From contig CABYJS010000001.1 in NCBI GenBank assembly GCA_902519375.1, positions 1 through 64,000 of the forward strand: a stretch of DNA of 64,000 nucleotides, read 5' to 3'. The stretch comes from an uncultured Pelagibacteraceae bacterium (GTDB taxonomy: Bacteria; Pseudomonadota; Alphaproteobacteria; Pelagibacterales; Pelagibacteraceae). Both the position numbers and the translations under genes were made by a program. The notes under the pieces were generated by a model that had not been told where the DNA came from, searched no databases, and saw only the letters and a program-made list of their open reading frames with translations. Shown here in pieces: positions 1-10,052 of this stretch (the first letter of the stretch is position 1; each line of letters opens with the position of its first letter).

Positions 1-10
1 TAATCAAATA

Positions 11-571
11 TTGATTAAAGAAGCAAATTTATTTTGTGATTGGTATATAAAAAAAAAACTTTCAAAGAACAAAAGAAAAAAATTTTCAAAAGAATTTAAA
101 AAAATAATAAAAATTCTCACTCATGAATTAAAATTAAAAAATAACATTTTTGTACATAGAGATTTTCACGTTTCAAATTTGATGTTAGTAAAAAATCAAA
201 TAGGAGTGATTGATAGTCAAGACGCATTGATAGGAAATAAAGCATATGACTTAGCATCATTGATAGATGATGTTAGATTCAAAACTTCTAAAAGTCTCAA
301 ACAAAAAATTTATAATCTTTATATTAACAAACAGGAAAAACTTGAGAGTTCTAAATTTAAAAATGATTTCGAGATATTATCAATTTTGAGAAATCTTAAG
401 ATAATAGGAATTTTTATGCGACTTGCTATTAGAGATAGAAAAAAAAAATATATTAAATTAATACCATATACTTGGAAATTAATTAATAATAGGATTAATG
501 GGAACACTTTATTTGATGATTTAAAAAAGTTACTAAATAAATATTTTAAAAAAGAATTAAATGAAAATTAA
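11..571 (+). CDS. Aminoglycoside phosphotransferase-family kinase (AmgK-like, anomeric sugar kinase), possibly 5'-truncated by the window
   Basis: Kinase motif HRDFHVSNLML...GVIDSQDA; followed with a short overlap by a MurU-like nucleotidyltransferase. Confidence 0.75.
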   Translation: MIKEANLFCDWYIKKKLSKNKRKKFSKEFKKIIKILTHELKLKNNIFVHRDFHVSNLMLVKNQIGVIDSQDALIGNKAYDLASLIDDVRFKTSKSLKQKIYNLYINKQEKLESSKFKNDFEILSILRNLKIIGIFMRLAIRDRKKKYIKLIPYTWKLINNRINGNTLFDDLKKLLNKYFKKELNEN

Positions 572-1250
572 TACAGCTTTAATATTATGTGCGGGACTTG
601 GTAAAAGATTGAACCCATTAACATTAGCAACACCAAAGCCACTTTTGGTTTTGAACAATGTAACAATGCTAGAAAATTGTATAAATATGCTCACTAAATT
701 AGGTGTTAAAAAAGTCTTTTTAAATACATTTTATTTAAGTGAAAAAATTTTAGAATTTATTAAAAAAAAAAATTTTTCAATTGATATTCAAATCATACCC
801 GATGGAGAAATAATTTTGGATACTGGAGGTGGAATTTTAAATATGATTAATAATTCTAAGGAAAATGATTTTTTAGTTTTAAATCCCGATACTTTATGGA
901 ATGAGGAATATGTTAATGAGGTTAATAAAATGCAGAGCTTCTATTTTTTGAAAAAAATAAATTGTATTCTTTTAATGGCAAATAAAGCGCTAAGTTTTGA
1001 TAAAAATCTTAAAGGGGATTTTAGTATTAAAGACAATTTGTTAAAAAAAGATGATAGTAAAAATTTTATATATATCGGTTGTCAAATTTTAAATAGAAAC
1101 ATATTTAGTAAATACGATATCAATACTTTTTCTATTACTAAAGTTTGGAACGAACTTTTAGATAAAAATGAACTATACGGTTTTGAAAGTTCTAATAAGT
1201 TTTACCATCTTACAAATTTTGAAATTTTTAAAAAACTACAAGATCTTTAG
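561..1250 (+). CDS. Sugar nucleotidyltransferase, MurU-like (NTP_transferase family)
   Basis: N-terminal ALILCAGLGKRLNPLTLATPKPLL signature; overlaps upstream kinase. Confidence 0.85.
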   Translation: MKINTALILCAGLGKRLNPLTLATPKPLLVLNNVTMLENCINMLTKLGVKKVFLNTFYLSEKILEFIKKKNFSIDIQIIPDGEIILDTGGGILNMINNSKENDFLVLNPDTLWNEEYVNEVNKMQSFYFLKKINCILLMANKALSFDKNLKGDFSIKDNLLKKDDSKNFIYIGCQILNRNIFSKYDINTFSITKVWNELLDKNELYGFESSNKFYHLTNFEIFKKLQDL

Positions 1251-1941
1251 CTCTTTCTTTATCGAGGTATTCACAAAGAATTATCTTATTCTGTGAACTA
1301 AATTCAATAATAAGAGGGTTTCCTGTAGGGATCTCCAACTTAGAGATTTGAATATCATCTAAATTAAATAAATTTTTACATAATGCTCTAATTGAGTTCC
1401 CGTGAGCAGAAATTAAAATATTATTGTTTTTTAATTTATCTCTAATTTCTTCTTCATAATACTTAATCACTCTATCATAAGTATCTTTAAGAGACTCTGT
1501 ATCAGGAATCGAATCTCTAGGTATATCTTTATAAGCATCAATATTTAGGGGGTGAAATTTACTACCTCTATTTAAAACCTCTGGCCTCACATTCCAGGAT
1601 CTTCTAAACACATGTACTTTATCTTCGCCAATTTTTTTACTCATTTCAAGTTTATTTAATCCTGTTAACGCTCCATAATGTCTCTCATTAAGTTGCCAGG
1701 CTCTAGTAAAACTTTTTTTTTCATTCAAAACTTTTTGTATTATCTTAAGAGTGTTGTTTGCTCGTAATTGCAGGGAAGAATAATAAAAATTTATTTTGAT
1801 ATCTCTACTTTTAATCAAAATGCCTGCTTTTTCTGCCTCTGATTTTCCATTTTCCGTAAGATCAACATCAACCCACCCGGTAAATCTTTTTTCTAGATTC
1901 CAGGTACTTTGACCGTGTCTTACTAAAACTAAAATACTCAT
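1228..1941 (-). CDS. gpmA: 2,3-bisphosphoglycerate-dependent phosphoglycerate mutase
   Basis: LVRHGQSTWNLEKRFTGWVDVDLTENG and ISAHGNSIRAL motifs. Confidence 0.95.
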   Translation of the reverse strand: MSILVLVRHGQSTWNLEKRFTGWVDVDLTENGKSEAEKAGILIKSRDIKINFYYSSLQLRANNTLKIIQKVLNEKKSFTRAWQLNERHYGALTGLNKLEMSKKIGEDKVHVFRRSWNVRPEVLNRGSKFHPLNIDAYKDIPRDSIPDTESLKDTYDRVIKYYEEEIRDKLKNNNILISAHGNSIRALCKNLFNLDDIQISKLEIPTGNPLIIEFSSQNKIILCEYLDKERAKDLVVF

Positions 1942-1986
1942 ATTATTATTTCTAAGATATATTTATAAATAAAACTATATAATTAA

Positions 1987-2382
1987 ATGATAAAATTTTT
2001 TTCCAATTATAGAATAATCTTTTATTCTTTAAACATTTTTTTAATAACTGTATATCTTTTTCCAGGTAGTTTAGTTGGATTGTTTATTTATGGTAATAAA
2101 AAGATGCAACCTCAAATAACACCTGATTTTATAATATCATCGAATCACTTTTATGTATTTATTCTAATTTCAGCTATTGGTTTTCTTAGTTTTAAAAACC
2201 AAAATCAATTTAAAAATTTAATTATTTATTTGGTTTTATTATCGTTAATTCTTGAGATTTTTCATTTATTTATACCTGAAAGAAGTTTTCAATTATCAGA
2301 TTTATTTGGAAATTTTTTAGGAGTGATTGTTGTAATTTTTGTAAGGAAACTTATAAATAAATATGGAGTTTCTAAAAAATAA
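1987..2382 (+). CDS. VanZ-like small membrane protein
   Basis: Four hydrophobic segments, LEIFHLFIPERSFQLSDLFGNFLG VanZ-like motif. Confidence 0.6.
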   Translation: MIKFFSNYRIIFYSLNIFLITVYLFPGSLVGLFIYGNKKMQPQITPDFIISSNHFYVFILISAIGFLSFKNQNQFKNLIIYLVLLSLILEIFHLFIPERSFQLSDLFGNFLGVIVVIFVRKLINKYGVSKK

Positions 2383-2962
2383 ATTTTATATTTTAATTTT
2401 TTTTTTACTGACTGGATGTTCCTCAATTCCAGTTAATACTGCTAATAGTTGTTCAATATTTGATGAAAGATATCTTTGGTATAAACATACTAAAAAGGTT
2501 GAACAAAAGTGGGGTACTCCCATTTATGTTCAACTAGCAATAATAAAGATGGAGTCTGACTTTGATTGGTTAGCAAAACCTCCAAGACAAAAAATTTTTA
2601 AGGTGATCCCTTTTAAAAGACCCTCGAGCTCATTTGGCTATTCTCAAGCTGTTAAAGGTACTTGGGAGCAATATAAAAAAGAAACTGGAAACAAACTTGC
2701 AACAAGAGTTAGATTTAAAGATAGTGTGGACTTTATTGGATGGTATACAAATAAAACTGAGTCTATTCTCAAAGTTTCAAAGAAAGATGCTTTCAAACAA
2801 TATCTTGCTTATCATGAGGGCTGGGGAAATTATAAGTATTATAAAAAAAATAAAAAAGTAATAAGCTTGGCAAAGAAAGTTCAGAAACAATCTAATATCT
2901 ATAAAAAACAATTATCAAAATGTAGAAATTTACTCAAAAAAAATAAATACATTATTTTTTAG
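2363..2962 (+). CDS. Lipoprotein with lytic transglycosylase (SLT)-like domain
   Basis: Lipobox LLTGCSS; IKMESDFDW...SFGYSQAVKGTWEQY SLT-like pattern. Confidence 0.7.
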   Translation: MEFLKNKFYILIFFLLTGCSSIPVNTANSCSIFDERYLWYKHTKKVEQKWGTPIYVQLAIIKMESDFDWLAKPPRQKIFKVIPFKRPSSSFGYSQAVKGTWEQYKKETGNKLATRVRFKDSVDFIGWYTNKTESILKVSKKDAFKQYLAYHEGWGNYKYYKKNKKVISLAKKVQKQSNIYKKQLSKCRNLLKKNKYIIF

Positions 2963-5900
2963 ATAACTCTTTTTTTAACTCTAAATCTACTACATCAATT
3001 CTTTTTGTATTTTTTGCTAACGCTAAATACATCGATGGAGTAATATACAAGGTAAAAAAAGTTGATATTATCATTCCACCTAAAATAGTTGAACCTACAG
3101 CTAGTCTTGATCCTTCACCTGCACCAGGACCAATATTGCCAATTACAAGAGGCACCATAGCAATCATAGTGCTCAGTGAGGTCATAATAATAGGTCTAAA
3201 TCTTGCTGAACATGCTTCTTTAACAGCTACTGTTATATCTTTCCCCATAGTTCTAATTCGATTTGCATAGTCAACAATCAAAATACTATTTTTTGTAGAA
3301 ATACCTATCAATATGATTAAAGCGATTTGAGAAAAAATATTTACTGAACTATTTAGAAATAGAATAAATATTAATCCACCAAAAATAGCTAATGGTACAG
3401 TTAAAATAATTATAAATGGATGAATGAAAGAATTAAATGTGGCTGCCATTACTAAATATGCAGTAAGTAGTGCTAACGCAAAAATTATGAATAATTCATT
3501 ACTAGTTTCTTTAATTTCCTCAGATTTTCCTTTCCAAGTAATTTGATTTTCAGGAGCAATATCAGCCATCACATCCTCTAAAAAACTCATTGCCTGTGTT
3601 AAAGTATAGCCTTCATTAATATTTGCTGATATCGTTACTGCTCTTTGTCTATTATATCTTGCAAGTTCTTTTGCTGAGCCTTCTTCCTTAAAACTAACTA
3701 GATTTGCTAAAGAAATTAGTTTTTCATTTGTTTCTGAACGGACGAATATTTTTGAAACACCCTCTTTGTTTCTTCTGTCAGATAAATATTGTTGAACAAT
3801 AATAGGATATTCTTTACCTAGTTTATTAAAGGTTGTTATTTTTTTTCCTCCATAAAGAGTTTCAAGTGTTTCACCTATCGATTTTGTTGAAACACCTAAA
3901 TCTTTAGCTTTATTCTTGTTAATTATCAATTTTATCTCTGGTTTATTTCTGTTGTAGTCGGACTCAATTCTAGAGAGGTTTTTATTTGTTCTCATTTTTC
4001 GAATTACACTTTTTTGTTTTTCCTCTAATTCCTCATAAGTGTTTCCATAAATAACCATCTGTAAAGGTTTATTATAATTTGAAACTCTTATTGATTGTGG
4101 AGAGATAGGGAAGGCTAACGCTTGTGGTAGAGTTACTATTTTTCCTATAGCTTCTCTCAAAACAACTTGTTGTCCTTTTTTTCGGTTTTTCCAGTCATCT
4201 AGTAAAGCAATAATTATAAAACTATTATATGAATTTGCTGAATTACCAAAGCCAGGTACCCTCATAATAAATCTCGCATATGGACTATCCTCAGCTTGAA
4301 GAAGAGGAATCAGTCTTGCTTCCACTTTCTGGGCTTGTTCTTGAGTATATTCAAAAGAACTTCCCTCATCAGTCGAACCGATAATTAAATATGCCCCACG
4401 ATCTTCCACGGGCAACAATTCTTTTTTTGAAAAACTAAATAATAATATTGACGCTACAACTATTAATACAATAAAAGTACTTACAGTTTTTGTTTTATTA
4501 ATAATTACATCTAAAGTTTCTTTATAAAAATTAGCAAAACCCAAAAAGATTTTTTCAAACTTTTGTATAAATTTCTTTTTTGTCGTGTTTTTATATAAAA
4601 ATTTACTAGCAAGCATTGGAGATAATGTTAATGCTACAAAAGAAGATACAACAATTGAAAAAGACAAAGCGATTGCTGTTTCTTTAAACAAAGTTCCAGA
4701 AATTCCTTCAATAAAAATTAAGGGCAGAAAAACAGCTACTAAAATTAATGTTGTTGCTATGATAGCAAAAGAGATTTGCTTAGAGCCCTTGTACGCAGCA
4801 ACCAATGGTGACTCACCATTTTCTATTCGTCTATATATTGCATCTGTCATAATGACAGAGTCGTCTGTGATTATTCCTATAGCTAAAATAAAGCTTAAAA
4901 GGACAAAAATATTTATTGATAGCCCAAATATATATAAACCTAAAAAAGATGCTATAAGGCTAACAGGGAGTGCTATTGCAGGCACTATAACTGCCTTTAA
5001 ATTTCCCAAAAACAGGTAAATTATTAATACAACTAAAATAAAAGCTATTACTAAAGTTTTATATACTTCGTGAATAGCTGCCTCCACATAGTTTGCTCGA
5101 TTAAATGAAACTCTTAAATCTAATTCATCAGGCAATGATTTTTTAACTTGAACAATCTTTTTCTTGATATCATTTGAGAGCTCAACTGTTGATGCACCAC
5201 TTCTTGCATAGATACCTATTCCAACAGTTTTTAAATTTATTTGATCTTTAGTTTGAGCCTTAAATAGGGTTTTTTCTGAAACTGGACCAAATTCTATATT
5301 TGCAACATCAGATAATAAAATAACTTTATTACCGTTTTTTTTAATTGGGAGTAATTTGATAGAATTAATGTCATTATATGATTTGTCTAAATTAAGTGTT
5401 AAATCAATGTTGTCTGCTTCAAGAGTTCCAGCTGGAAGACTAATATTTTCTCCCCTCATCGCAGTCTCAACCTCTTTGATTGTCAAATTATTAGCAGCAA
5501 GCCTTATTGGATCAATCCAAACTCTGATACTTAATTCTCTTAAACCTCCAACTCTGATCCTACCAACATTTTTAACACTAGAAAATTGATCAACCAAATA
5601 TCTTTCTGCGTAATCTCCTAGATCAAGATCACTCCAAGTTGAAGAGGATAAAGACAACCACATAGTTGTAGTAAAACCAGCTGCTCTTTTGAGTATTTGT
5701 GGAGCATCAGACTCGGCAGGTAAATTGTCGACTATTCTAGCAACTCTTTCTCTAATGTCGTTTGCCGCATTATCTAAATCTATACTAGTATCAAACTCTA
5801 CATTGATTGTACTTCTTCCATTTTCAGATTTAGAGTCAATATTTTTTATACCTTCGGCTCCTCCAATAACATCTTCAACAACCTGAGTTACTTCTTGATC

Positions 5901-6080
5901 TACTATTGAAGCTGCAGCGGACTTATAATCTACTTGAATCTGTACGACTGGTGGCTGTATACCATTTGGCAATTCTCTTACTGGCAATTTCCAAAATACG
6001 AATAAACCAAAAACAATTAAAATAAGAGACATAACCCAAGAGACAGTTGGTCTTTTTATACTTAATTCTGTAATATTCAT
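2952..6080 (-). CDS. RND efflux transporter permease (AcrB/MexB-like)
   Basis: 1042 aa; RND topology, GIITDDSVIMTDAIYRRIE and GISTKNSILIVDYA motifs. Confidence 0.95.
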   Translation of the reverse strand: MNITELSIKRPTVSWVMSLILIVFGLFVFWKLPVRELPNGIQPPVVQIQVDYKSAAASIVDQEVTQVVEDVIGGAEGIKNIDSKSENGRSTINVEFDTSIDLDNAANDIRERVARIVDNLPAESDAPQILKRAAGFTTTMWLSLSSSTWSDLDLGDYAERYLVDQFSSVKNVGRIRVGGLRELSIRVWIDPIRLAANNLTIKEVETAMRGENISLPAGTLEADNIDLTLNLDKSYNDINSIKLLPIKKNGNKVILLSDVANIEFGPVSEKTLFKAQTKDQINLKTVGIGIYARSGASTVELSNDIKKKIVQVKKSLPDELDLRVSFNRANYVEAAIHEVYKTLVIAFILVVLIIYLFLGNLKAVIVPAIALPVSLIASFLGLYIFGLSINIFVLLSFILAIGIITDDSVIMTDAIYRRIENGESPLVAAYKGSKQISFAIIATTLILVAVFLPLIFIEGISGTLFKETAIALSFSIVVSSFVALTLSPMLASKFLYKNTTKKKFIQKFEKIFLGFANFYKETLDVIINKTKTVSTFIVLIVVASILLFSFSKKELLPVEDRGAYLIIGSTDEGSSFEYTQEQAQKVEARLIPLLQAEDSPYARFIMRVPGFGNSANSYNSFIIIALLDDWKNRKKGQQVVLREAIGKIVTLPQALAFPISPQSIRVSNYNKPLQMVIYGNTYEELEEKQKSVIRKMRTNKNLSRIESDYNRNKPEIKLIINKNKAKDLGVSTKSIGETLETLYGGKKITTFNKLGKEYPIIVQQYLSDRRNKEGVSKIFVRSETNEKLISLANLVSFKEEGSAKELARYNRQRAVTISANINEGYTLTQAMSFLEDVMADIAPENQITWKGKSEEIKETSNELFIIFALALLTAYLVMAATFNSFIHPFIIILTVPLAIFGGLIFILFLNSSVNIFSQIALIILIGISTKNSILIVDYANRIRTMGKDITVAVKEACSARFRPIIMTSLSTMIAMVPLVIGNIGPGAGEGSRLAVGSTILGGMIISTFFTLYITPSMYLALAKNTKRIDVVDLELKKELSKK

Positions 6081-6950
6081 TTATTGATTGATGGGTTTTA
6101 TTTTTCCACGAGGTCTAACTTTCCTTAAACCTTCCGCAGCAATGATATCCCCTTGAGTTAAACCAGAAATTATTTCTATATTTTCATCTGTTCTTAAACC
6201 TGTTTTTACTTCTGTTTTGTTTGCAATATTTTCATCATTAATTTTATAAACATAAGATTTATCACCTTCAACCATTACACTTGTATCAGGAACACTTAAA
6301 GAATTTCTAAGGTTAAATTTTACACTAACTTCTAATAATGAACCTGAAATTAATTCTAAGTCTTTATTATTTACTTTTATTCTTGATAGTAAACTTCTGG
6401 TATCAGCGTTAATTCTACTTGAAACAAAGTCCACCTCACCCTTAAAAATTTTTTCTTTATAGTTAGCTATTTTAACTTCAACTGGCAGCCCCTTTTTTAT
6501 GTATGATGCATAATTTTCAGGTATTTTTATATCAGAATATATAGTTGAGTTATCATCAATTGTGATAATGACTATATTATTTGAAACAAGAATATCCTCT
6601 GTAAGTCCAGTATATCCTAATACTCCATTGAATGGTGCTATTATATTACCACTTTTCAATTCAATTAATATTTCACCTTTTTTTACAATATTTTTAAGCT
6701 TTAGGTCTTTTAAAAGGTCATCTTTTTTTATTTTATATGACTCAGATTTTTTTGAAATCGCTGTACCGAAAGTTTCTATTTTTTCTGAAAATTGTTTATT
6801 TACAACTTCGGTAATTATAATTCCTGGAGGGGGTCTTTTACTAAATTTTTTTTTAAAATGATTCCCGATCATTGTTCTCCCAATAATCACAATTGCTATG
6901 ACAAGAAAAAATAGCAATATTATAGAAATAATTTTTGTAGACCTTTTCAT
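6081..6950 (-). CDS. RND efflux periplasmic adaptor subunit (membrane fusion protein)
   Basis: Directly upstream of the RND permease in the same operon; lipoyl-like GNIIAPFNGVLGYTGL and beta-barrel pattern. Confidence 0.9.
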   Translation of the reverse strand: MKRSTKIISIILLFFLVIAIVIIGRTMIGNHFKKKFSKRPPPGIIITEVVNKQFSEKIETFGTAISKKSESYKIKKDDLLKDLKLKNIVKKGEILIELKSGNIIAPFNGVLGYTGLTEDILVSNNIVIITIDDNSTIYSDIKIPENYASYIKKGLPVEVKIANYKEKIFKGEVDFVSSRINADTRSLLSRIKVNNKDLELISGSLLEVSVKFNLRNSLSVPDTSVMVEGDKSYVYKINDENIANKTEVKTGLRTDENIEIISGLTQGDIIAAEGLRKVRPRGKIKPINQ

Positions 6951-6956
6951 AAAAGT

Positions 6957-7772
6957 TTAAATCAAGCCGTATTCAGCCCAAGAGCCATCATAAATACAAG
7001 GGAGATATTTATCATTTATTAGAGAATAAGCTAGTGCCAAAACACACGCAGTAACTCCAGAACCACATGAAAAAACTATATTTTTTTCATTTATATTTTT
7101 TATGCAAGTTTTGAAAATATTTTCAAGATCCTCTTTGTTTTTAAAAGTTTTATCCTCATTTAAACAGTAGTAAAAAGGGATACAAAAGGAATTTTTTATA
7201 TTTCCACTTCTAAGTCCTTTTCTTGGTTCAGAAACATTTCCCTCAAATCTTTCTTTGCTTCTGGCATCTATTATCTTAAAATTTTGAATATCTAAATTTT
7301 GATCAATTGTTTTTTTTGTTTTAACAAAATCTTTTATTTCAATACCTTTGTAGTTAGATATCTGAGTTTTGGGTAATTCTTTTGTAATCTTTTTATTTTC
7401 TTTCATCCATTTTTTTAGACCTCCATTTAAAACATAGACTAATTTTGGGTCATGTCCAAAGTAGATGAAATTAAACCAACACCTGCATGAACTGATTACA
7501 TCTGAGTTATCATAAACGACTATCTTATCATCATTGTTGATTCCCATCTGGGATACAATTTTTTCCCAATTGTCTTTTTCAACAAGCATATGAGGTAGAT
7601 CAGTATCTTTTCTAGAGTTATTATCTAAATCAAAAAAAATAGCATTAGGAATATGCTTGTTTTTATACTCCTCAAAACCATCTCTATTACTTTGAGGCAT
7701 GTGCCAAGAACAATCAATAATTTTTACATCTTTTAGATTTTTGGCCAACCAATCTGTCTCAACTAATGACAT
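6957..7772 (-). CDS. sseA: Sulfurtransferase (3-mercaptopyruvate/thiosulfate, tandem rhodanese)
   Basis: Two rhodanese domains; active-site CGSGVTACV (mercaptopyruvate sulfurtransferase type). Confidence 0.9.
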   Translation of the reverse strand: MSLVETDWLAKNLKDVKIIDCSWHMPQSNRDGFEEYKNKHIPNAIFFDLDNNSRKDTDLPHMLVEKDNWEKIVSQMGINNDDKIVVYDNSDVISSCRCWFNFIYFGHDPKLVYVLNGGLKKWMKENKKITKELPKTQISNYKGIEIKDFVKTKKTIDQNLDIQNFKIIDARSKERFEGNVSEPRKGLRSGNIKNSFCIPFYYCLNEDKTFKNKEDLENIFKTCIKNINEKNIVFSCGSGVTACVLALAYSLINDKYLPCIYDGSWAEYGLI

Positions 7773-7773
7773 T

Positions 7774-8217
7774 TTATCTTTTTTCTAAATATTTTTGATG
7801 GTATTCCTCAGCTGGACAGTAATTTTTTAAAAGAGAGATTTTTGTAACTACTTTACCAGACAATCTTTCATTTACTTCATTTAATATTTTTTCAGCTATT
7901 AATTTTTGATTACTATTTAGGTAAAATATTTCACTTCTATATTGAGTTCCAAAATCTGGTCCTTGAGAGTTTAAAGTTGTTGGATCATGGATTTGGAAGA
8001 ATATTTTTAAGATTTTTTCAAAGGAAATAATTTTTTCGTCGAAATCAAGTTTGACAACTTCTGCATGGTTCGTATTACCAGTACAAACCTCTTTATAAGT
8101 TGTAGTCGGACTGTTGCCTCCACAATACCCAACCTCAGTTTTGATAATACCTTCAATTTTACTAAATTTAATTTCGGGTCCCCAAAAACATCCTAATGCT
8201 AAAACTGCTATTTCCAT
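7774..8217 (-). CDS. msrA: Peptide-methionine (S)-S-oxide reductase
   Basis: GCFWG active-site motif, VGYCGG, HDPTTLNSQGPDFGTQYRS, CPAEEYHQKYL. Confidence 0.95.
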   Translation of the reverse strand: MEIAVLALGCFWGPEIKFSKIEGIIKTEVGYCGGNSPTTTYKEVCTGNTNHAEVVKLDFDEKIISFEKILKIFFQIHDPTTLNSQGPDFGTQYRSEIFYLNSNQKLIAEKILNEVNERLSGKVVTKISLLKNYCPAEEYHQKYLEKR

Positions 8218-8252
8218 TGATTATGATTTAAATTAATTTACAAATTATTCAT

Positions 8253-9137
8253 ATGCTTAGTAAAAATCAATTAGGATTTTTGTACATGTTTATATCCATT
8301 TGTGCATTTTCTTTAATGGATATTATAGTAAAATGGTCAGTGGACTATCCTATTGGTCAGGTATTATTTTTTAGAGGTTTTTTTGGTATCATCTTCTATT
8401 TCTTTGTAATACCTCGAGAAAGATTGCACAATTTTTATAGAACAAAAAGGGTAGGTCTTCATTTCCTTAGATGTATATCAGGATTAATAGCTCTTGTTTC
8501 AATTTTTATTGCTTTAAGAGAATTGCCACTCGCAACAGTAGTTAGCATTTCATTTGCAGCCCCGATATTTACAACAATTTTTTCAATTTTTCTACTCAGT
8601 GAAAAGGTTGGTATATATAGATGGCTAGCGGTGCTGGTAGGTTTTGTTGGCATTCTAGTAATAACAGAACCTGGAATAAGTGAACTCAATATTTATTATA
8701 TCTTTCCAATTATTTTTTGTTTGGGACTTTCTTATGTTGCAATAACTATAAGACAACTCTCATCTACAGAGCCTGTATGGCTAATCTCTTTTTATTTTTC
8801 TTTATCGATTACATTGCTAAGTTTTTTAACTATTCCACAAGGTTGGGTGATGCCTAGTTTAAAAGACTTTATACTATTATCTTTCGTTGGTATTTTTGGT
8901 GGGGTTGCAAATTTATGGTTGAGCCAGTCATACAAATATGCTGAGGTTTCTCTTGTAACACCTTTAAAATATTTAGCTTTGGTATTTGCAATAATTTTTG
9001 GTTATTTTATATGGAATGAAATTCCTACTATAAAAACTTTGTCAGGTGCTTTACTAGTTATTATTTCAACTTTAATCATTTTTAGAAGAGAAATTTATAA
9101 AAAAAAAATTATTTCAACTAAAACAATTAATGACTAA
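8253..9137 (+). CDS. DMT/EamA family transporter
   Basis: About 10 TM segments, EamA repeat pattern (ALRELPLATVVSISFAAPIFTTIFS). Confidence 0.9.
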   Translation: MLSKNQLGFLYMFISICAFSLMDIIVKWSVDYPIGQVLFFRGFFGIIFYFFVIPRERLHNFYRTKRVGLHFLRCISGLIALVSIFIALRELPLATVVSISFAAPIFTTIFSIFLLSEKVGIYRWLAVLVGFVGILVITEPGISELNIYYIFPIIFCLGLSYVAITIRQLSSTEPVWLISFYFSLSITLLSFLTIPQGWVMPSLKDFILLSFVGIFGGVANLWLSQSYKYAEVSLVTPLKYLALVFAIIFGYFIWNEIPTIKTLSGALLVIISTLIIFRREIYKKKIISTKTIND

Positions 9138-9765
9138 GGAACCAAAATATTGGAAAAAAGCGAAAAAATACCTTTCAAAAAAAGATAAAGTAATATCAAA
9201 TTTAATCAGTAACTACAGTAGTCCTTCAGAAATAACATTAACATCCCGTAAGGATATTTTTTTCTCTTTATGCAAAAGTATTATTGGACAGCAGATAAGT
9301 GTTGCGGCAGCTAATTCTGTTTTTTTAAAATTCGAAAAAAAATGTAAATATAAGATTAATCCCAAAGTAGTTTTCAAATTAACTAAAGTTCAATTGAGAA
9401 AATGTGGGCTGAGTCATCAAAAAATTTCAGGAATAAAAAATTTAGCAAAACAAATTTTAGATAAATCATTTAATCCAAAGTTAATTAAAAAGATGAGTGA
9501 TGAGGAAGCAATTATTTATTTGAGTAATTTAAAGCAAATTGGAAGATGGTCTGCAGAAATGATTTTATTATTCACTTTTAATAGGTCAAATATCTGGCCA
9601 ATTCAAGATATAGGTCTTTTAAGAGCTATATCAAAAAATTATAAGAAAAAATATTTACCCCCAGAAAAATTTGTAAAACTTTTAGAAAAAAAATTTTCAC
9701 CTTATTGTTCAGTTGCTACGTGGTATCTTTGGAGAAGTATTGATCCAGAACCAATTCAATACTAA
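9130..9765 (+). CDS. DNA-3-methyladenine glycosylase II (HhH-GPD)
   Basis: SIIGQQISVAAANSVFLKF ... LKQIGRWSAEMILLF ... D catalytic HhH-GPD pattern. Confidence 0.88.
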   Translation: MTKEPKYWKKAKKYLSKKDKVISNLISNYSSPSEITLTSRKDIFFSLCKSIIGQQISVAAANSVFLKFEKKCKYKINPKVVFKLTKVQLRKCGLSHQKISGIKNLAKQILDKSFNPKLIKKMSDEEAIIYLSNLKQIGRWSAEMILLFTFNRSNIWPIQDIGLLRAISKNYKKKYLPPEKFVKLLEKKFSPYCSVATWYLWRSIDPEPIQY

Positions 9766-10052
9766 CTTCCTTCTATAATTTGATGATTTCTAACAACAGT
9801 ATTTTCTAACAATTCATGAGCGGCTTGATATTCCGGTGAATAAAAAAAATTTTTAGTTTTCTCAAAAGAATCAAATTCTATTACAACTGTTCTTACAAAA
9901 CTTTTTCCTTCGGTAACTATATTTTTTCCTCCTCTTACTAAAAATTTACCATTATATTTTTCAACAGCTAATCTTGCTTTAGTAGCGTAAGTTTTTAAAG
10001 CTTTATCATCGTTTATACTTTCGTAAACACATATAATATAACCTTTGCTCAT
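9762..10052 (-). CDS. DUF1330 family protein
   Basis: KGYIICVYESI..., RGGKN, VVIEFDSFEKTKNFFYSPEYQAAH. Start set at 10052 (MSKGY) because it gives a 4-nt ATGA overlap with the upstream gene. Confidence 0.85.
   Translation of the reverse strand: MSKGYIICVYESINDDKALKTYATKARLAVEKYNGKFLVRGGKNIVTEGKSFVRTVVIEFDSFEKTKNFFYSPEYQAAHELLENTVVRNHQIIEGS

Noticed and set aside
4585-5019. 144-aa plus-strand ORF
   Set aside because: Lies entirely antisense within the RND permease gene, which has strong motif support; the translation has no recognisable domain.
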